Positions 10,310-22,893 of a stretch of 64,000 bases of DNA are shown piece by piece. How positions within the stretch are numbered: the stretch's first letter is position 1; each line of letters begins with the position of its first letter. The translations under genes were made by a program, and so were the position numbers. The notes beneath the pieces are model-generated. The model did no database searches. It saw nothing but the letters and a program-made list of their open reading frames with translations, and was not told where the DNA came from. The stretch covers positions 40,484,860 through 40,548,859 of the forward strand of contig CM053796.1 in assembly GCA_028671895.1 (NCBI GenBank). The letters are read 5' to 3'. The DNA is from Oenanthe sinensis. Its lineage: Eukaryota; Streptophyta; Magnoliopsida; Apiales; Apiaceae.

Positions 10310-12650
10310 TGACTTAAAGGGTTCGATTAATAACAAATGAATTGAATGGCCTTATTTGAAATCTATTTTGAGTAAGTTGGGATATAATGATTAGTGGATT
10401 CACTTAATCACTCAATGTGTGTGCTCAGTATCGTACAATATTACTCATGACAGTAGGGACATTGGACTTATTTATCCAAGTCGTGGCATCAGACAAGGGG
10501 ACCCTTTGTCTCCCTATTTGTTCATAATTTGTGCAGAAGGATTGTCTGCATTAATGGCTAGGTATGAGCAGAAACAGTGGATTCAAGGAATAAAATTGTG
10601 TAAAAAAGCACCTAGTATATCGCATATGCTCTTCGCGGACGACAGTTACCTTTATTGTAAAGCTGAAGAGGAGTAAGTGGGGTATATTATACAGCTGTTA
10701 CAAGTATTTGAAGGTGCTTTCAGTCAAAAAGTAAATTTAGAGAAATCAGTGGTATTTTTTAGTTCGAATACCAGAGTCGAAAAGAAAGTGCAGTTGTGTC
10801 AATTATTGAATATGGAGGAGGCTAATGAGGATTGCACATACTTGGGATTGCCTAATATGATGAAGAGAAGCAAAGTGGCTACAATGGGTTTTTTGAAAGA
10901 TAGAATAAAGAAGAGGACTGCTAGCTGGGATAGTAAATTGATTTCTCAAGGAGGCAAGGAAGTGCTGGTAAAGACAGTTATTCAGTCATTACCTACGTTC
11001 GCTATGAGTGTATTCCTTGTACCACTGGAAATCACAAGGGATATAGAGAGAACTCTTGCTAGGTTTTGATGGAATTCTAAATCTGGTGAGCATAGAGGCA
11101 TTCATTGGATGAGTTGGTCGCGACTAAGTAAACACAAAGCAGTAGAAGGCATGGGATTTAGGGATTTCAGAGACTTTAATTTGGCTCTCCTAGGAAAACA
11201 AGGGTGGAGGTTCTTGTCAAAACCTAATAGCCTTGTTAGTCGAGTGTATAAAGCTCAGTATTTCTCTAACACCAATTTTTTAGAAGCTCGTATTGGTGAT
11301 AATCCTAGTTATATATGGAGATCTATTATGGAAGTAAAGGACCTTGTTGCTACAGGTACGAGATGAAGGGTGGGCTTTGGAGATTCCATTAGTATTCTGG
11401 GACAACCATGGTTGGTGGAGCAAGATAATTCATACATCACTTCAGTGTCTCCAAGTCTTAATAATAATAATGTGGCCTCTCTGATTGATATGAACCGTAG
11501 AAAATGGGATCAAAAAATATTGAATGATCTTTTCAATGATAAAGATCAACATTGCATAAAGAAGGTTACTGTAGGTGAGATGTGGAGTTGTGATGAGGTG
11601 TATTGGTGTAAAGAGAATCACGGTCACTACTCGGCTCGTAGTGCATACCGTTTACTGCAATTTCAAAAGTTAAATTAGAGGGAGGAGGAAAATAATAGTT
11701 TTTGGAGGAAAATTTGGTGTATCAGGGTACCTCCAAAAGTTCCGAATTTGGTATGACATTCGCTTTCATACTGTCTTCCTACAACAATAATGCTGTAGCA
11801 AAAGGGTGTCTCATTATCTGCATTATGTCCTGTATGTAAGAATGAAAATGAAACAATTGAGCATGTCTTTCTGCGATGTACTCAAGCACCGTAGCTACAG
11901 AATGCAGGAGGTAATTTCTTTCAGTGGTGGGAGAGTATTTTGACTAATTTTGACAGTGACAAAAGGGCTTAAATAACTGCTATTTGTTGGTCGCTGTGGA
12001 AATCAAGAAATGAGGTGGTATGGAATAATAAAAATACTCAAATATATGTTATTATTGCACAGGCTAAACAATACCTTGAACAATGGAGATATGCCCAAAG
12101 TAGTATAACAATAACTCGGTTTCCTCAGCTATACGAAGGAGATGAAGGTTGTTCTTGGGTCAAGTCACAGGTGATGCAAATCAAGGTATCAGTCGATGCA
12201 GCAACATTTCAAGTTTTTAATTCCTCAGGTATATGTATGGTTGCCAGGTATGAAAGGGGAGAGTTACTGCTGGCCAGAACTTTGTATATTTGTGACATGA
12301 GTTCTCCAGAAATGGCTGAAGGTTTAGCCATTAAAGAAGCTCTAAGTTGGATAAAATCCCAATCATGGCAAGGAGTCACGCTGGAATCAGATTGCATGGT
12401 TGCAGTTCAGTGAGGAGTAAGGTTCAAATGATATCACCTTATGGGCGCATAATCGAGGACTGTAGAAGACTTTTGCAAGAACAAAGCACAGTGTCGTTAT
12501 TTATTAAACAGTATGCTAATATGGCAGCTCATGAACTTGCTCGTGTGTCGTATTATTTTCCGGATCAAGTGTTCGATAGGAGTTTTGTTCCTATTAAAGT
12601 AGAAAATGCATTGAAAGCTGATTTATATTAATAAAATTTTCTTATTTGTC
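10310..12650 (+). pseudogene. LINE ORF2 remnant: reverse transcriptase, zf-RVT, RNase H
   Basis: One long frame runs from about 10310 to 12415 and is broken by many stops, for example at 10674, 11067, 11364 and 11676. It encodes the RT core (RGIRQGDPLSPYLFIICAEG, then the catalytic box LFADDS), the thumb-side RT region (KVNLEKS, TYLGLP, WDSKLISQGGKEVLVKTV), a zf-RVT stretch (CPVCKNENETIEHVFLRC) and an RNase H domain (VDAA, EMAEGLAIKEAL, ESDC). A frameshift near 12415 moves the RNase H tail to another frame, ending LKADLY at 12631. AATAAA and a short A-tract follow at 12630-12660, as at a LINE 3' end. The endonuclease and the RT N-terminus are missing. Most stops replace expected Trp, Arg or Gln codons. 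This is a dead, 5'-truncated L1-type element. Confidence 0.9.
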
Positions 12651-14077
12651 AAAAAAAATTAACAACCGGATGAAGTTAGATGTATATATATTTTTTAGCT
12701 AATTAAGTTGGATGTATATATTTTTACATTTCATATTATAATTTACCCTTCTGACAAGCAAATGGCAATTTATTATTAAACATAAATCGATAACAAAAAA
12801 AATTATGCAATTTTAAAGAGCATTCGAGTTTTTTTTCTTATTTATTACTCCGTATAAAAAATTACGAATAAACCGTTATTGACAATCATTTATCATGTCC
12901 AATTCCCTCAACATAAATATGAATTTCTAGAATAAGCAAGCAGACACTAGTCAACCCTACGAAAAGGAAAAGGCAATGGAAGAGAATCATGAGCTCCACC
13001 TTATGGTTTATAGTGCAATCATACCGCATATCCTTCTAATACTTTTTAAGTTAATTTTCGGATTTTGAACAAATTTTCACACTCAACTTGATACTTTAAC
13101 ACTCGTTGATAATTATAGATGCTATCGAAAATGCTATTGAGCTTCCCAAAATCTTGTCTATGTGGGAGATCATCCTCACAATTCACAAACCTCTTCACCA
13201 CCAACCAACTAGACGGGTGGAACAGCACTAATTAAGCCGCACCTAACGCCCCACTAATAGCCGAATTTCAGGATGCCATCCATTAATATGCATGCTACTT
13301 AATTCCTTTCATCTACTTTTTTCAACATTTTATAATCTCCCTCTCAAGGAATACAGAGGTAGCTCAAACTTCAACTCACTTATCTTTTATTATTATAAAT
13401 CACATGTCCAAAAAACTTTTCTTCTTAATCCATTTAAATTTAAGGCATTGAACTACATCTATTAATCAATGTATTAGTGCTGCACGTATTGAAGTAGTAG
13501 ATCGATCCTAATGTCATATCATTTGACATTGTTACTTTCGTAGTGCTTTTGCATTACTAAAATTTGACTTGCATTCAATAATAATATAGTATATGAACTA
13601 ACATTCACAAACGAAAACTTATAAATCACAATATTAATTTAAAACAATATATATAATAATTTGCAGGGTTTTTAAACGTTATCGTATGCATATATATTCC
13701 AGTTAATTTAAATACTAACTAATACTTTGCCTAATATTATACTTAAAGTTCTAAGATAAATTTACATCATGACGATTAGATTTAGTACTTCTCAATTAAT
13801 CATTCATATTAGTACAAAAAGAAGATTTAAAAAAAAAACGAAGGCCATGGGCCAAGGTGCACCCCAAAATATACAACATAATCACAATTGGCAATCATAA
13901 CAATATATATTATATATAGTAATCAATAATCATTATAAATAGAAGGGTAATATGGTCATCTAATTCATAAACTCTTAAGCTTATATATATAAATTAATTC
14001 CTCGACTAAATTTCTCCCGTACAAACCTAGCTCGATCAAGAACTCACTAAACACTTCCACTTAGTGCATGCTTCAAT
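12651..14077. other. Intergenic and PMEI upstream region
   Basis: No gene was seen; the ORFs here are short and featureless. A TATA-like TATATATAAA run at 13983-13992 lies about 90 bp before the PMEI start codon and is the best core-promoter candidate. Confidence 0.4.
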
Positions 14078-14731
14078 ATGGACTCTCATCTCACACTTAC
14101 CATTTTATCCCTAGTCTCAACAGCCTTAATATTTCACTCCAATGTAGTCATTGCCACCGCAGCTCCACCCAAGATTGCCCCATCTCCGTCCATAGCCACC
14201 AGCAACATGTTTTTCATCCGTAATAGTTGCCAAACAACACTATACCCTGAACTCTGCTTCAGGTCTCTTTATCGTTACGCGGAATACATACAAGAAGACC
14301 CTGTGTTATTAACACGAGCCGCGGTAGGGGTGAGCCTTAACCGAGCCAAGCGCATGGCTAACTACGTATCGAACCTTTCTCGTAAAGCCGACGATGAAGT
14401 CACTGAGCCGCGAGTTGCGTCCGCATTGCGCGACTGCTTCTCGGTGTTCGGGGATGCTGTGGAGCAAATACGAGACTCGCTTCAACAGATGTTTTTGCTT
14501 GATGGCACGGGAGAGTCGCTTAGGTTTCAACTCAGCAATGTGCAGACGTATATGAGTGCTGCGTTAACGAATGAAGATACGTGTACGGATGGATTTGAGG
14601 AGGTGAATGATGGGCCGATGAAGAAGAATGTTTGTGATCGTACAGAAAAAGTGGTGCACCTGACCAGCAATGCGCTTGCATTGGTTAATAATTATGTTTC
14701 GAAGGTAACTAATTATGATGCTGAGCCCTGA
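14078..14731 (+). CDS. Pectin methylesterase inhibitor (PMEI domain protein)
   Basis: A single exon of 217 residues. Residues 1-28 form a hydrophobic signal peptide, so the product is secreted to the cell wall. The PMEI/invertase-inhibitor four-helix domain follows, with the four conserved cysteines at C51 and C60 (in NSCQTTLYPELC), C120 (ALRDC) and C159 (NEDTC), expected to pair 1-2 and 3-4. The TNEDTCTDGFEE segment is typical of the last helices. The family blocks pectin methylesterases or, in some members, invertases; the pectin-type assignment rests on general resemblance and on the pectin methylesterase encoded 3.4 kb downstream on the same strand. The first ATG is used because the signal peptide follows directly. 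The gene appears intact. Confidence 0.88.
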   Translation: MDSHLTLTILSLVSTALIFHSNVVIATAAPPKIAPSPSIATSNMFFIRNSCQTTLYPELCFRSLYRYAEYIQEDPVLLTRAAVGVSLNRAKRMANYVSNLSRKADDEVTEPRVASALRDCFSVFGDAVEQIRDSLQQMFLLDGTGESLRFQLSNVQTYMSAALTNEDTCTDGFEEVNDGPMKKNVCDRTEKVVHLTSNALALVNNYVSKVTNYDAEP

Positions 14732-16289
14732 GATTAATGCCTAATGATAAAGGCGTAATTATATCGCACATCAGGTTTTGAGTTCCAATCCTGCTGCCCA
14801 GAGTATCATTTTTACAAACTGCCTTATTGTCAGCACCAAAAGAAAACTAAGTGGTTGCGGCGGTTAATAATCTTGTGCCCCGGTAATTATTAGTAACATA
14901 TATGGAGGGTTTTTATGTCAGGGTGAGAAAAAAAAGGTGAAATGTAAAATATTTTAATGGTGTGTTTGTATATGTTTTCTGACCTTTTGAGTTGTAACTG
15001 GTTGTAAAGATGTAGACAAAATTAAAGTTTTGTGCATGTTTGTGTGGAGACTTGTCAACCTTATAATATTTCTTGCTGTTCTATGTTTTAACCTCGTGCA
15101 TGTTTGTTCTGGTTTTTTCTCTTGTGTGAGCTAGTCCCGTTATTTTTTATTTTATTTTTTTTGCCACCAGCTAGTCCCGTTATTTAGATATTCGAACACG
15201 GACATTTTTAAGATTGTAATATAAATTTTAGTTAGTTCCCCAAATTTAAAGTCGTCGACTTGAAATTTGAGCGTTGCCAAACACAACTTGATTACTGTTT
15301 CTAGCAAAAACAAAATCTCTTTCACGCAAAATAAAAAAAATAAAAAAAAGAGATACAAACCTAATGGAACTTTCACGAAACCCATATACAGTTGGACTGG
15401 ATTACCATTCTTTTTAATACTCGATATCACACACATTACACATATACCTTTTATTGGGACAAATGCACAAGAAATAAACAGCAACAAGTCAAGAACACCA
15501 CCAAATGTATTCATTTGGGGTTCTGTTTGTTCATGTTAATGGTACGCAGAAACACCACATACGAATATTCAATATTGTACTGTATGCGATGGAGTTAGGC
15601 CTTAATTAGGAGCCCATAGCTTAGCTGTTGGATTTTAACTATATACTAGAAAAAACATATAGGTACCATAAAAGAATGTGTTTATGTTTCACCATAAATG
15701 TTAGAAAGAGATGTAAACCAAATGGTTCGTAACTTCGTATTTCAAATTTGATCAGCCCCGTTCTATTTGTCTACTTAGTTCAGTGATCACGATAAGTTGA
15801 ATTCGCATTCTTTCAACGTCAGCCGATTGATGTTATAATTTTTATCATAAAAAAATTGTTATATTACAATCTTCATACCTAAATTGACTCCAAAAGTATA
15901 CTCTTTTGTTTCCTTATAAATTTACATTTAGAATATGCTCTAGTAATTTAGAAGATTTAATTTTGTTGTTATCATAAAATTGTGTAGATCTTATCACCCC
16001 TAACTTAAACGGGTATACAATAATGTTTTCTGACTTAGATTATGAATATTTTTATTTTATTTGTACCAAATGCACGTACAGGATAGGACTGAGAGATCTG
16101 GTATGAGCATCAAGCACAATATCAATCTATATGTACATGATAACGAAGTGGCCGTTTAGAAACTTGATACGTACCAAACCATTTGTTACAACCAGAAGTT
16201 TTCTAAAAAGTGATGGTGATATATCAGTTTCTACATTATACAAACCAGGTGGCGTAATTATAACTACACTATATATATATATATATATA
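14732..16289. other. Intergenic, no gene seen
   Basis: Contains the PMEI 3' UTR and then AT-rich DNA. The phrase GCTAGTCCCGTTATTT occurs twice about 40 bp apart (15130 and 15170). ORFs at 15152-15598 are low-complexity frames in both orientations without domain signals. Confidence 0.4.
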
Positions 16290-16965
16290 GGGTCCTGCTC
16301 AAATAGAAAATAACTTAGAATAGAAAATAGAAAATAAGATCTACACCACATATTCAATCTAATCTAATGGCAAGGGGGAGTATCCACACACAAATCAAAT
16401 ACACCCTCATACACTCAATCCCACATAATCCCTCCGTTTTTAATTTGATTTTTCCCGTTAATTAGTGAAGTTTTTTTCAAATCTAACTTCACCACATTTT
16501 TCTTCATCTCCCAACAATCAATTTGCATACCATATATGATATATTCCTGTGACTTTTATTTTTTCAACGATTTCCATTATTTTTTGTGAACCCAGGATAT
16601 ATAATTTAGTGATTTCTGTAATACAAATTAGTGATTTCTATAATACAAATTAGTGGTTTCTGTAATATAATTTAGTGATTGAAGTTTGAATCTGATAAGT
16701 GACGAATTTATTTTAATTATAAATTATATTTGCCGAAATATAGCACATATGGTATGAAAACTGATCGTTGGGAGATGAAAAAAATGTGGTGAAGTTAGAT
16801 TTGAAAAAAACTTTGCCAATTGACGGCAAAAATCAAATTAAAAACGGAGGAGAATAGATGGGATTGTGTGTGTGAGGGTGTATATAATTTGTGTGTGGGT
16901 ACGGCATGTATAATGATAAGGTTTTCTATTTCTCATTTAAGCTATTTTCTATTTGAGCAGGACCC
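16290..16965. mobile_element. Foldback MITE with long inverted arms
   Basis: The element begins GGGTCCTGCTCAAATAGAAA and ends with the exact inverse, between TA-rich flanks. The inverted match extends far inside: TTCAAATCTAACTTCACCAC near 16477-16496 pairs with GTGGTGAAGTTAGATTTGAA near 16785, and the CCGTTTTTAATTTGATTT block pairs with AAATCAAATTAAAAACGG. Each arm is roughly 200-270 bp, so the transcript could form a long hairpin. The centre holds three copies of an ATTAGTGATTTCTGTAATAC-like motif. TA flanks suggest TA target duplication, but the surrounding TA repeats prevent proof. Superfamily is uncertain. Confidence 0.8.
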
Positions 16966-18116
16966 TATATATATATATTATGTCTCATAATTTTTTATCT
17001 CATTTTGACTTTTTAAAGTTAAATTTATTTAACTTTGACTAACAATTTAAAAATAACTATTTATAATTTTACGAATTTACAAATTGATTCATAAAATAGA
17101 ATAGTTAAATTTTATTATAATATTTTTAAATATATATATATATTATGTTTAATTTGTTAATTAAAATTGATTAATTTAATTTTGAAAAGTCAAAATAAGA
17201 CAAGAATTATGGGACGGATAAACTAATATATAGTCATAGTCATATGCACCAACATTCACGAGTTAATTGGCCACCTACTCGTAATCTAACTAATTAGCTA
17301 CCATAATGTCAAGTTTCATATTTATCCAATTCAATTTCTCTGTCATAAACAATAATCGCTTAATTACGAGAAATGGTTTTCTATAAATTTAATTATGGCA
17401 TGGATTTACGTGTTAGAATCTAGTTAAAAAGTAACACTTCTAAACCATTTTCGATGGGGACTGGCGTAAGATAATGAAAAGTAGCTACAGAAATTATGTT
17501 TTTGTATGATTATGAATATTATCAACAGCTTTGTTGTAGTCAGCATATGATTCGAGTAGACATCAACGGCTGATCTACATGGGTTAACTATTAATATAAA
17601 CTGCATATAAAACGGTTCTTACACGCACATGTAAATGGAAACCTTAATTGAATCGGTTCTCGTACTTACTAGCTAATTAAGATTATCCATATAAATATAA
17701 CATACTTGGAAAGGAAAGAAGCAGAATGATTAGTTAATAATAGTTTAGTTATTATAGATTAGAGGCTGACATTTTTACTGCAACCTTATGAATCCATGAT
17801 GTATATATAGCTCTACCTCTTTCAGCAAACCTAAAGCAAATCTGGCATGCAAAGGCGACAACCCAAAATCTAGAATTTCATGCATGGTCCGTCGCTTTCC
17901 TTATTCACGTAATTCACCTGTTGAAATAGACATTAATACACAATTCAAGTTATCAAGAAACCTAGTCTTAGCCTATAAAAACCCTCCTCTAAACTTGTTA
18001 TATATCCACAGCTCATAAGTTTTCTTGAATTCATTAGCCACTAAAAAATACTTGATTGGGGTATTATTACTTAACGAAGATTGTACTATTCTGAATAGAT
18101 AAATATTTTCAAAAAT
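16966..18116. other. Intergenic and PME promoter region
   Basis: No gene was seen. The distal half is AT-rich; the proximal part is the upstream region of the pectin methylesterase gene. Confidence 0.4.
17974..17980 (+). promoter_or_regulatory. Probable TATA box of the PME gene
   Basis: TATAAAA in a GC-richer context (GCCTATAAAAACCCTCC), 137 bp before the pectin methylesterase ATG, leaving room for a 5' UTR of about 100 bp. Confidence 0.55.
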
Positions 18117-19855
18117 ATGGGACATATTGCTATTGTGTCAACTTTTCTTTTTATTTGCCTACTTGTGTTTGCTCCCAATATGGTTGTACACGGTGCCACG
18201 GGATCACTTTGTAGCCAAACACCCTATCCCGAATTATGCAGTTCTTTCATGGTCTCCAGTAAACCTGAAAGGACCACGTTTACAGTACTGCACCGTGACT
18301 CTGCCCTTTCAGCCACAATGGCTCAGGCCGTACAAGCCCACAGGCTCATATCAGACATGGACACGAGCTCCTTCGAGGAGCGTGCAAAGTCCGTTTGGGC
18401 TGATTGTTTGGAACATTATGAGGATAGCATAAACCAGCTCAACCGTTCCACGTCTCTCGACAAAAATAATAATGATATCCAAACTTGGTTAAGTTCAGCC
18501 CTTACCAACCACCAAACATGCCAAGACGGTTTTACAGATTTCAACTTATCGACCACTTATTTAAATTCCTTTCCCTCAAATAATTTCACAAAATTCCTTG
18601 GCAACTCTCTTGCCATAAATAAAGCTATCATGGCTTCACAAACTTCCAGTCTATCCAGAGAAAACCCAAAAGGGCGGCACTTACTAACTCATGATCTTCC
18701 GGGGTGGATTTCAGTCGGTGATCGGAAGCTTCTTCAGGCTACAGCACCCAAGCCTGACCTGGTGGTTGCACAAGATGGGTCAGGGAATTATAGGACCATT
18801 TCTGAAGCTGTGGCAGCAGCAAGGACCGGGACTAAGAGATTTGTTATATATGTGAAAAAAGGAGTGTACAAAGAGAACGTGGAGATCAAGAAATCACAGA
18901 AGAGTTTGATGCTTGTTGGAGATGGAATCGATGCTACAGTTGTAACTGCCAGTAAAAGTAATGCAGATGGCTCCACGACCTTTCGCTCAGCAACCTTTGG
19001 TAATTATATTCACAGTAGGCTCTAGCTGATCATTACCTCATTCGTGTACATAATCTTACATTTGGAATTTATATAATCCTTTAATCACTGATGCATGTAG
19101 TGTCACGTTTCTGTCTATAAGTGTATACATGTTCTAATATCTAGTCTTGTTAATTTCATGCAGCTGCTTCAGGAGATGGATTGATTGTCCGCGGAATGAC
19201 TTTTGAAAATACAGCAGGCCCTCAAAGCCACCAAGCCGTTGCAGTGCGATCTGGTTCCGATTTATCAGTATTCTACAGCTGCAGCTTCAAAGGTTATCAA
19301 GATACTCTCTACGTATATTCTCAACGCCAATTCTATCGCAACTGTGACATTTATGGAACTGTAGATTTCATTTTCGGTAATGCTGCTGCAGTCCTGCAAA
19401 ACTGTAACATATATGTGAGAAAACCACAGAGAAATCAATTTAACACAGTAACCGCACAAGGAAGAACGGATCCTAATCAAAATACAGGTATCGTGTTACA
19501 TAATTGTCGGGTCACAGCAGCTTCGGATTTGAAGGCAGTTCAGGGTTCGTTTAAGACTTATCTTGGAAGGCCATGGAAGCAATATTCAAGGACAGTTGTA
19601 ATAAAAACTTTTCTAGATGGCTTCATTGAATCAACCGGTTGGCTTCCGTGGAGTGGCGATTTTGCTCTCAAAACGCTGTATTATGGCGAATTTATGAATA
19701 GTGGAAGTGGTGCAGGAACTGGAGGGAGGGTGAAATGGCCAGGGTATCATGTTATAACAGGTGTTCAGGAGGCTGGAAAATTTTCTGTTGGGAGCTTCCT
19801 AAATGGAAATTTGTGGCTTGCTGCAACCGGAGTGCCATTCACATCCGGATTGTGA
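18117..19855 (+). CDS. Pectin methylesterase with PMEI pro-region
   Basis: Two exons, 18117-18999 and 19164-19855, are joined by a 164-bp GT-AG intron at the position usual for type I/group 2 PMEs, giving 524 residues. Residues 1-26 are a signal peptide. A PMEI-like pro-domain (about 27-180) follows, then two basic processing sites, RHLL at 187-190 and RKLL at 203-206. The catalytic beta-helix domain starts at about 211. It carries all expected active-site residues: Q318 in GPQSHQAV, Q340 and D341 in GYQDTLY, D362 in GTVDFIFG, and R430 and W432 in LGRPW. The enzyme removes methyl esters from wall homogalacturonan after the pro-region is cleaved in the secretory route. It lies downstream of, and on the same strand as, the PMEI gene. 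No damage was seen. Confidence 0.95.
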
Positions 19856-20634
19856 TCGCGTTGTTGTCTTGCTTTAGATATATACACATTTACAAATTGG
19901 CCTGTGCATGTGAAATAAACTGCAATTAGATTAGGTAGCTGGATTGAGTACTTCAATTTCTGTACCCAAAAAAAATTTCGATCATTAACGAAATTTATTG
20001 AGATGCTTTTGTTCCACCAATCAAGCAAGACAAGCTGATCAAAAGAAACTTGAAATTCAAAATTTAATCCACACTCACTCCAGGAATGATAGAGATGAGA
20101 GAAGTCACTGCTCTGTTAATAATTTGTATATATAACACTTTAATGACTTGTATATTGCAAATCAATGTCATTAAGTCAAGCATTCACCATAAAGAATTTT
20201 AATGTTATGGCACCTCAATAGGTAAAAAACCAGGCATTATATCTCAACGGCACGCGAGTAAGACTTGTATGGAGAAGGGGGAGACAATAGATCCTATTAT
20301 TCTGTACAACAGATTTTATGTGACCAAAAATCCCCAACTTAAGAGAGGGCACTGTAACAGAGTAGCTCAGTAGCACATTCAGCATTAAGGAAAGTAAAGG
20401 TATGACGGTGAGTGCACAAAAACACTACATTTCTTTTTTCAACAAAAAGGTGTATTGCATTAGGGTCATTTGTAATCTCATAAGAATGGAAAATGACCAA
20501 AATTTTATATCCGTTTAGATTATACTGTACTGATTAACCAAAGTTCATTTCCCAGATGTCATAATTACAGAGAGATGCAAACCTCAGACGGAAAATTGGA
20601 ACTCAGCTGGTTTTAGACAAGACAACAAGCTAAG
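19856..20634. other. PME 3' flank, no gene seen
   Basis: 3' UTR of the pectin methylesterase followed by sequence without recognisable coding potential. No C-terminal PHD exon for the neighbouring minus-strand pseudogene was found here. Confidence 0.4.
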
Positions 20635-21672
20635 TTATAATGACGGTACAATAGTATTTATCAATATGATGACAAAACAACTTATTGATTTCAGCACAAA
20701 ATCAACAAGTCCAGTGTCACCAATACAACTTTGTGCCCCTGCTCGGAGTTCTTGCCTAGTCATAGAACTTTTGCCATCAACATTTCCCCTGTTGTCATTC
20801 AAGAGATTCACAATTACGTAGACAGTATGTTCTATTCTCTTAGCAGGCCATCTGCAATCATTCTTCGCAAGAGAAACAAAAGTCGATAAGCTGATGGACT
20901 CGTCAATAGTTTTACCAGTACTTTGATAGGCTCTTCTTGATGAAGCCAAAGCAGCTTTCCTTTCAATCGGGCTTTTAGACACGAAAGTAAGTACAAACTG
21001 TAAGAGATCACTGATTGTGACCAAAGGAGCTTCACTCACTTCTCTATAACTTCTCACAATTTGTCAAACTTTCTGCCTCGGACAGTGTTTTTGAAATCTC
21101 CGATGATCTTGTCCAATCTTAATGTACTAAAAAATTGAAGTGCTCTGTCATACTTATCCCCAGTGACTCCAAAACTTCCACGGCCAAATTTATAACCACA
21201 TTTCCCAAACCAAGTAGTTCCATATGTAACCCCATGAAGCAATCTAAGGTCCAATGCTTTCTTCCTCGAATAATCATGCAAAGAAATTTTCCTGCAATCC
21301 CACATTAAACTTCAGAACCACGAAAAATCTAACAAAATTCACTATACCAAATCAAACCAAACCAAACCAAACATTTCCATTACAATGTACACATATGCAG
21401 ACCATAATTTAATCGAAAATGCGGTCCCAAAGCTCCATTAAATCATTCCTATGAAGTGAATTTGAATCATCATCATCCAACGAGTTGATAGATAGAAGAT
21501 GACCATATCCATTACAGTGAATCAACCCGTGTAACAGATGGTTCCTATTTGCTAGAAAATCCCCCTTCAACGGCTTATTGCAATTATCACCAGAAGGAAT
21601 TATAATATGACATCTCCGCTTTGACACAAAATGATGACCCCAGCCTTCAAAACGATAAAATTCAAAAAACAC
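20635..21672 (-). pseudogene. Fragment of an MS1/MMD1-like PHD-finger gene
   Basis: Three minus-strand pieces match the region ahead of the PHD finger in the MALE STERILITY 1 / MALE MEIOCYTE DEATH 1 family. First (21672-21409): FEGWGHHFVSKRRCHIIIP, then HLLHGLIHCNGYGHLLSIN and ELWDRIF, followed by an early stop. Second (about 21292-21060), after a TTGCAG acceptor: SLHDYSRKKALDLRLLHG, GTTWFGKCGYKFGRGSFGVT. Third (21057 to about 20660): RSYREVSEAPLVTISDLLQF and a GMTR-like MTRQELRAGAQ, then GDTGLVDFVLKS. The second and third pieces are one base out of frame at the join, several conserved cysteines are lost, and neither the N-terminal start nor the PHD finger is present. Intact members are nuclear regulators of pollen or meiotic development; this copy is most likely dead. 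Confidence 0.75.
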
Positions 21673-22893
21673 ATTTCAGTAAATCACTTAACACCAAATT
21701 TCAAACAGACACAGATATGAAACACTTTACATATTAATACATAATCGTATCCAAAAACAACTTGCACAACCCCAAAATTCTAATCAGAAACGGATGATTC
21801 CCAGATAACCAGAATAAAAAAAACAGGGGAAGAAAAAGCCAATCTCAATACAACACTTGCAACATCGAAAATTCACAGAATTACAATTTTACATGCTATA
21901 AACACAATCATTTCCAAAGAACAAAAAATCGGAAAAAAAAAATCTCTCAGTACACTAGTTGACCACAAATTTAAAACCAAACACACAGATATGTCATCTA
22001 ATGCATACAGAAACATGATCACATCCAATAAACAACGAATTAGACGCACCCAACTGAGTAAACCAGTTGACAACATCAAAAAATTCACACAATCACAAAA
22101 AATAACAAACTCAAACACACCTAATCACTTCCATGCATATAATTATCACACAACCACCTTCCAAACTCAAAAACAAATCTAAACTAAATAATTCCCAGAT
22201 GAAAAAAATCAAAAACAACCCATGTCATTAATCCATTTGATTTATATGACCTCATTCATTTTACAGTTGTGCCAAAATAAACAGCAAAACATTGGAGAGA
22301 AAAAAAGTTGCTTGAATTTTTTTAGTGATAGTAAAATGCTCAGTTTCTTCCATCTGCAATTACTATTCTTTATCATCAAGAATACAACCGAAACAGCCCA
22401 AATTCCATTTAAATGATCTGTACATATATGTTTACAAACACATACATTTTTCAAACATACTTGCTACTTCTGTCCCCGATTAAAAAAAAAACTCGATACC
22501 TTGTTAGGAACTAGGAAGTATTCTTCTAAAAACAACTCTGTAAAATTTAAAGCATACTTGCATCTCATACTGGCATATTTGATGCAAATCAAATTTTTGT
22601 AGATACATTTACAAAACGATTACAAAACCAGATTAATAAGAATATGCAGTAGTACACTGCAGTGATCTAATTGCAGATAAGTCACAAAAGCACAAACACA
22701 AAGTGGAATCAAATGTTTAACCTGTTGCTCATCACACCAAACACAAATTAAATATAACAATTGCAGTACTAAAATTCTCTACATCTAAAACTAAGTTAAC
22801 AACACTTGATTAAATTAGCACTACACCAATCTACATCTACTGATCTGTTTTGTTCTACCAATCAATTAAGCATTTAAGCCTCTACACAATGAG
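21673..22893. other. Intergenic and HMGA 3' flank
   Basis: No gene was seen; A-rich on the plus strand. The part near 22893 is the 3' UTR of the AT-hook gene. Confidence 0.4.
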
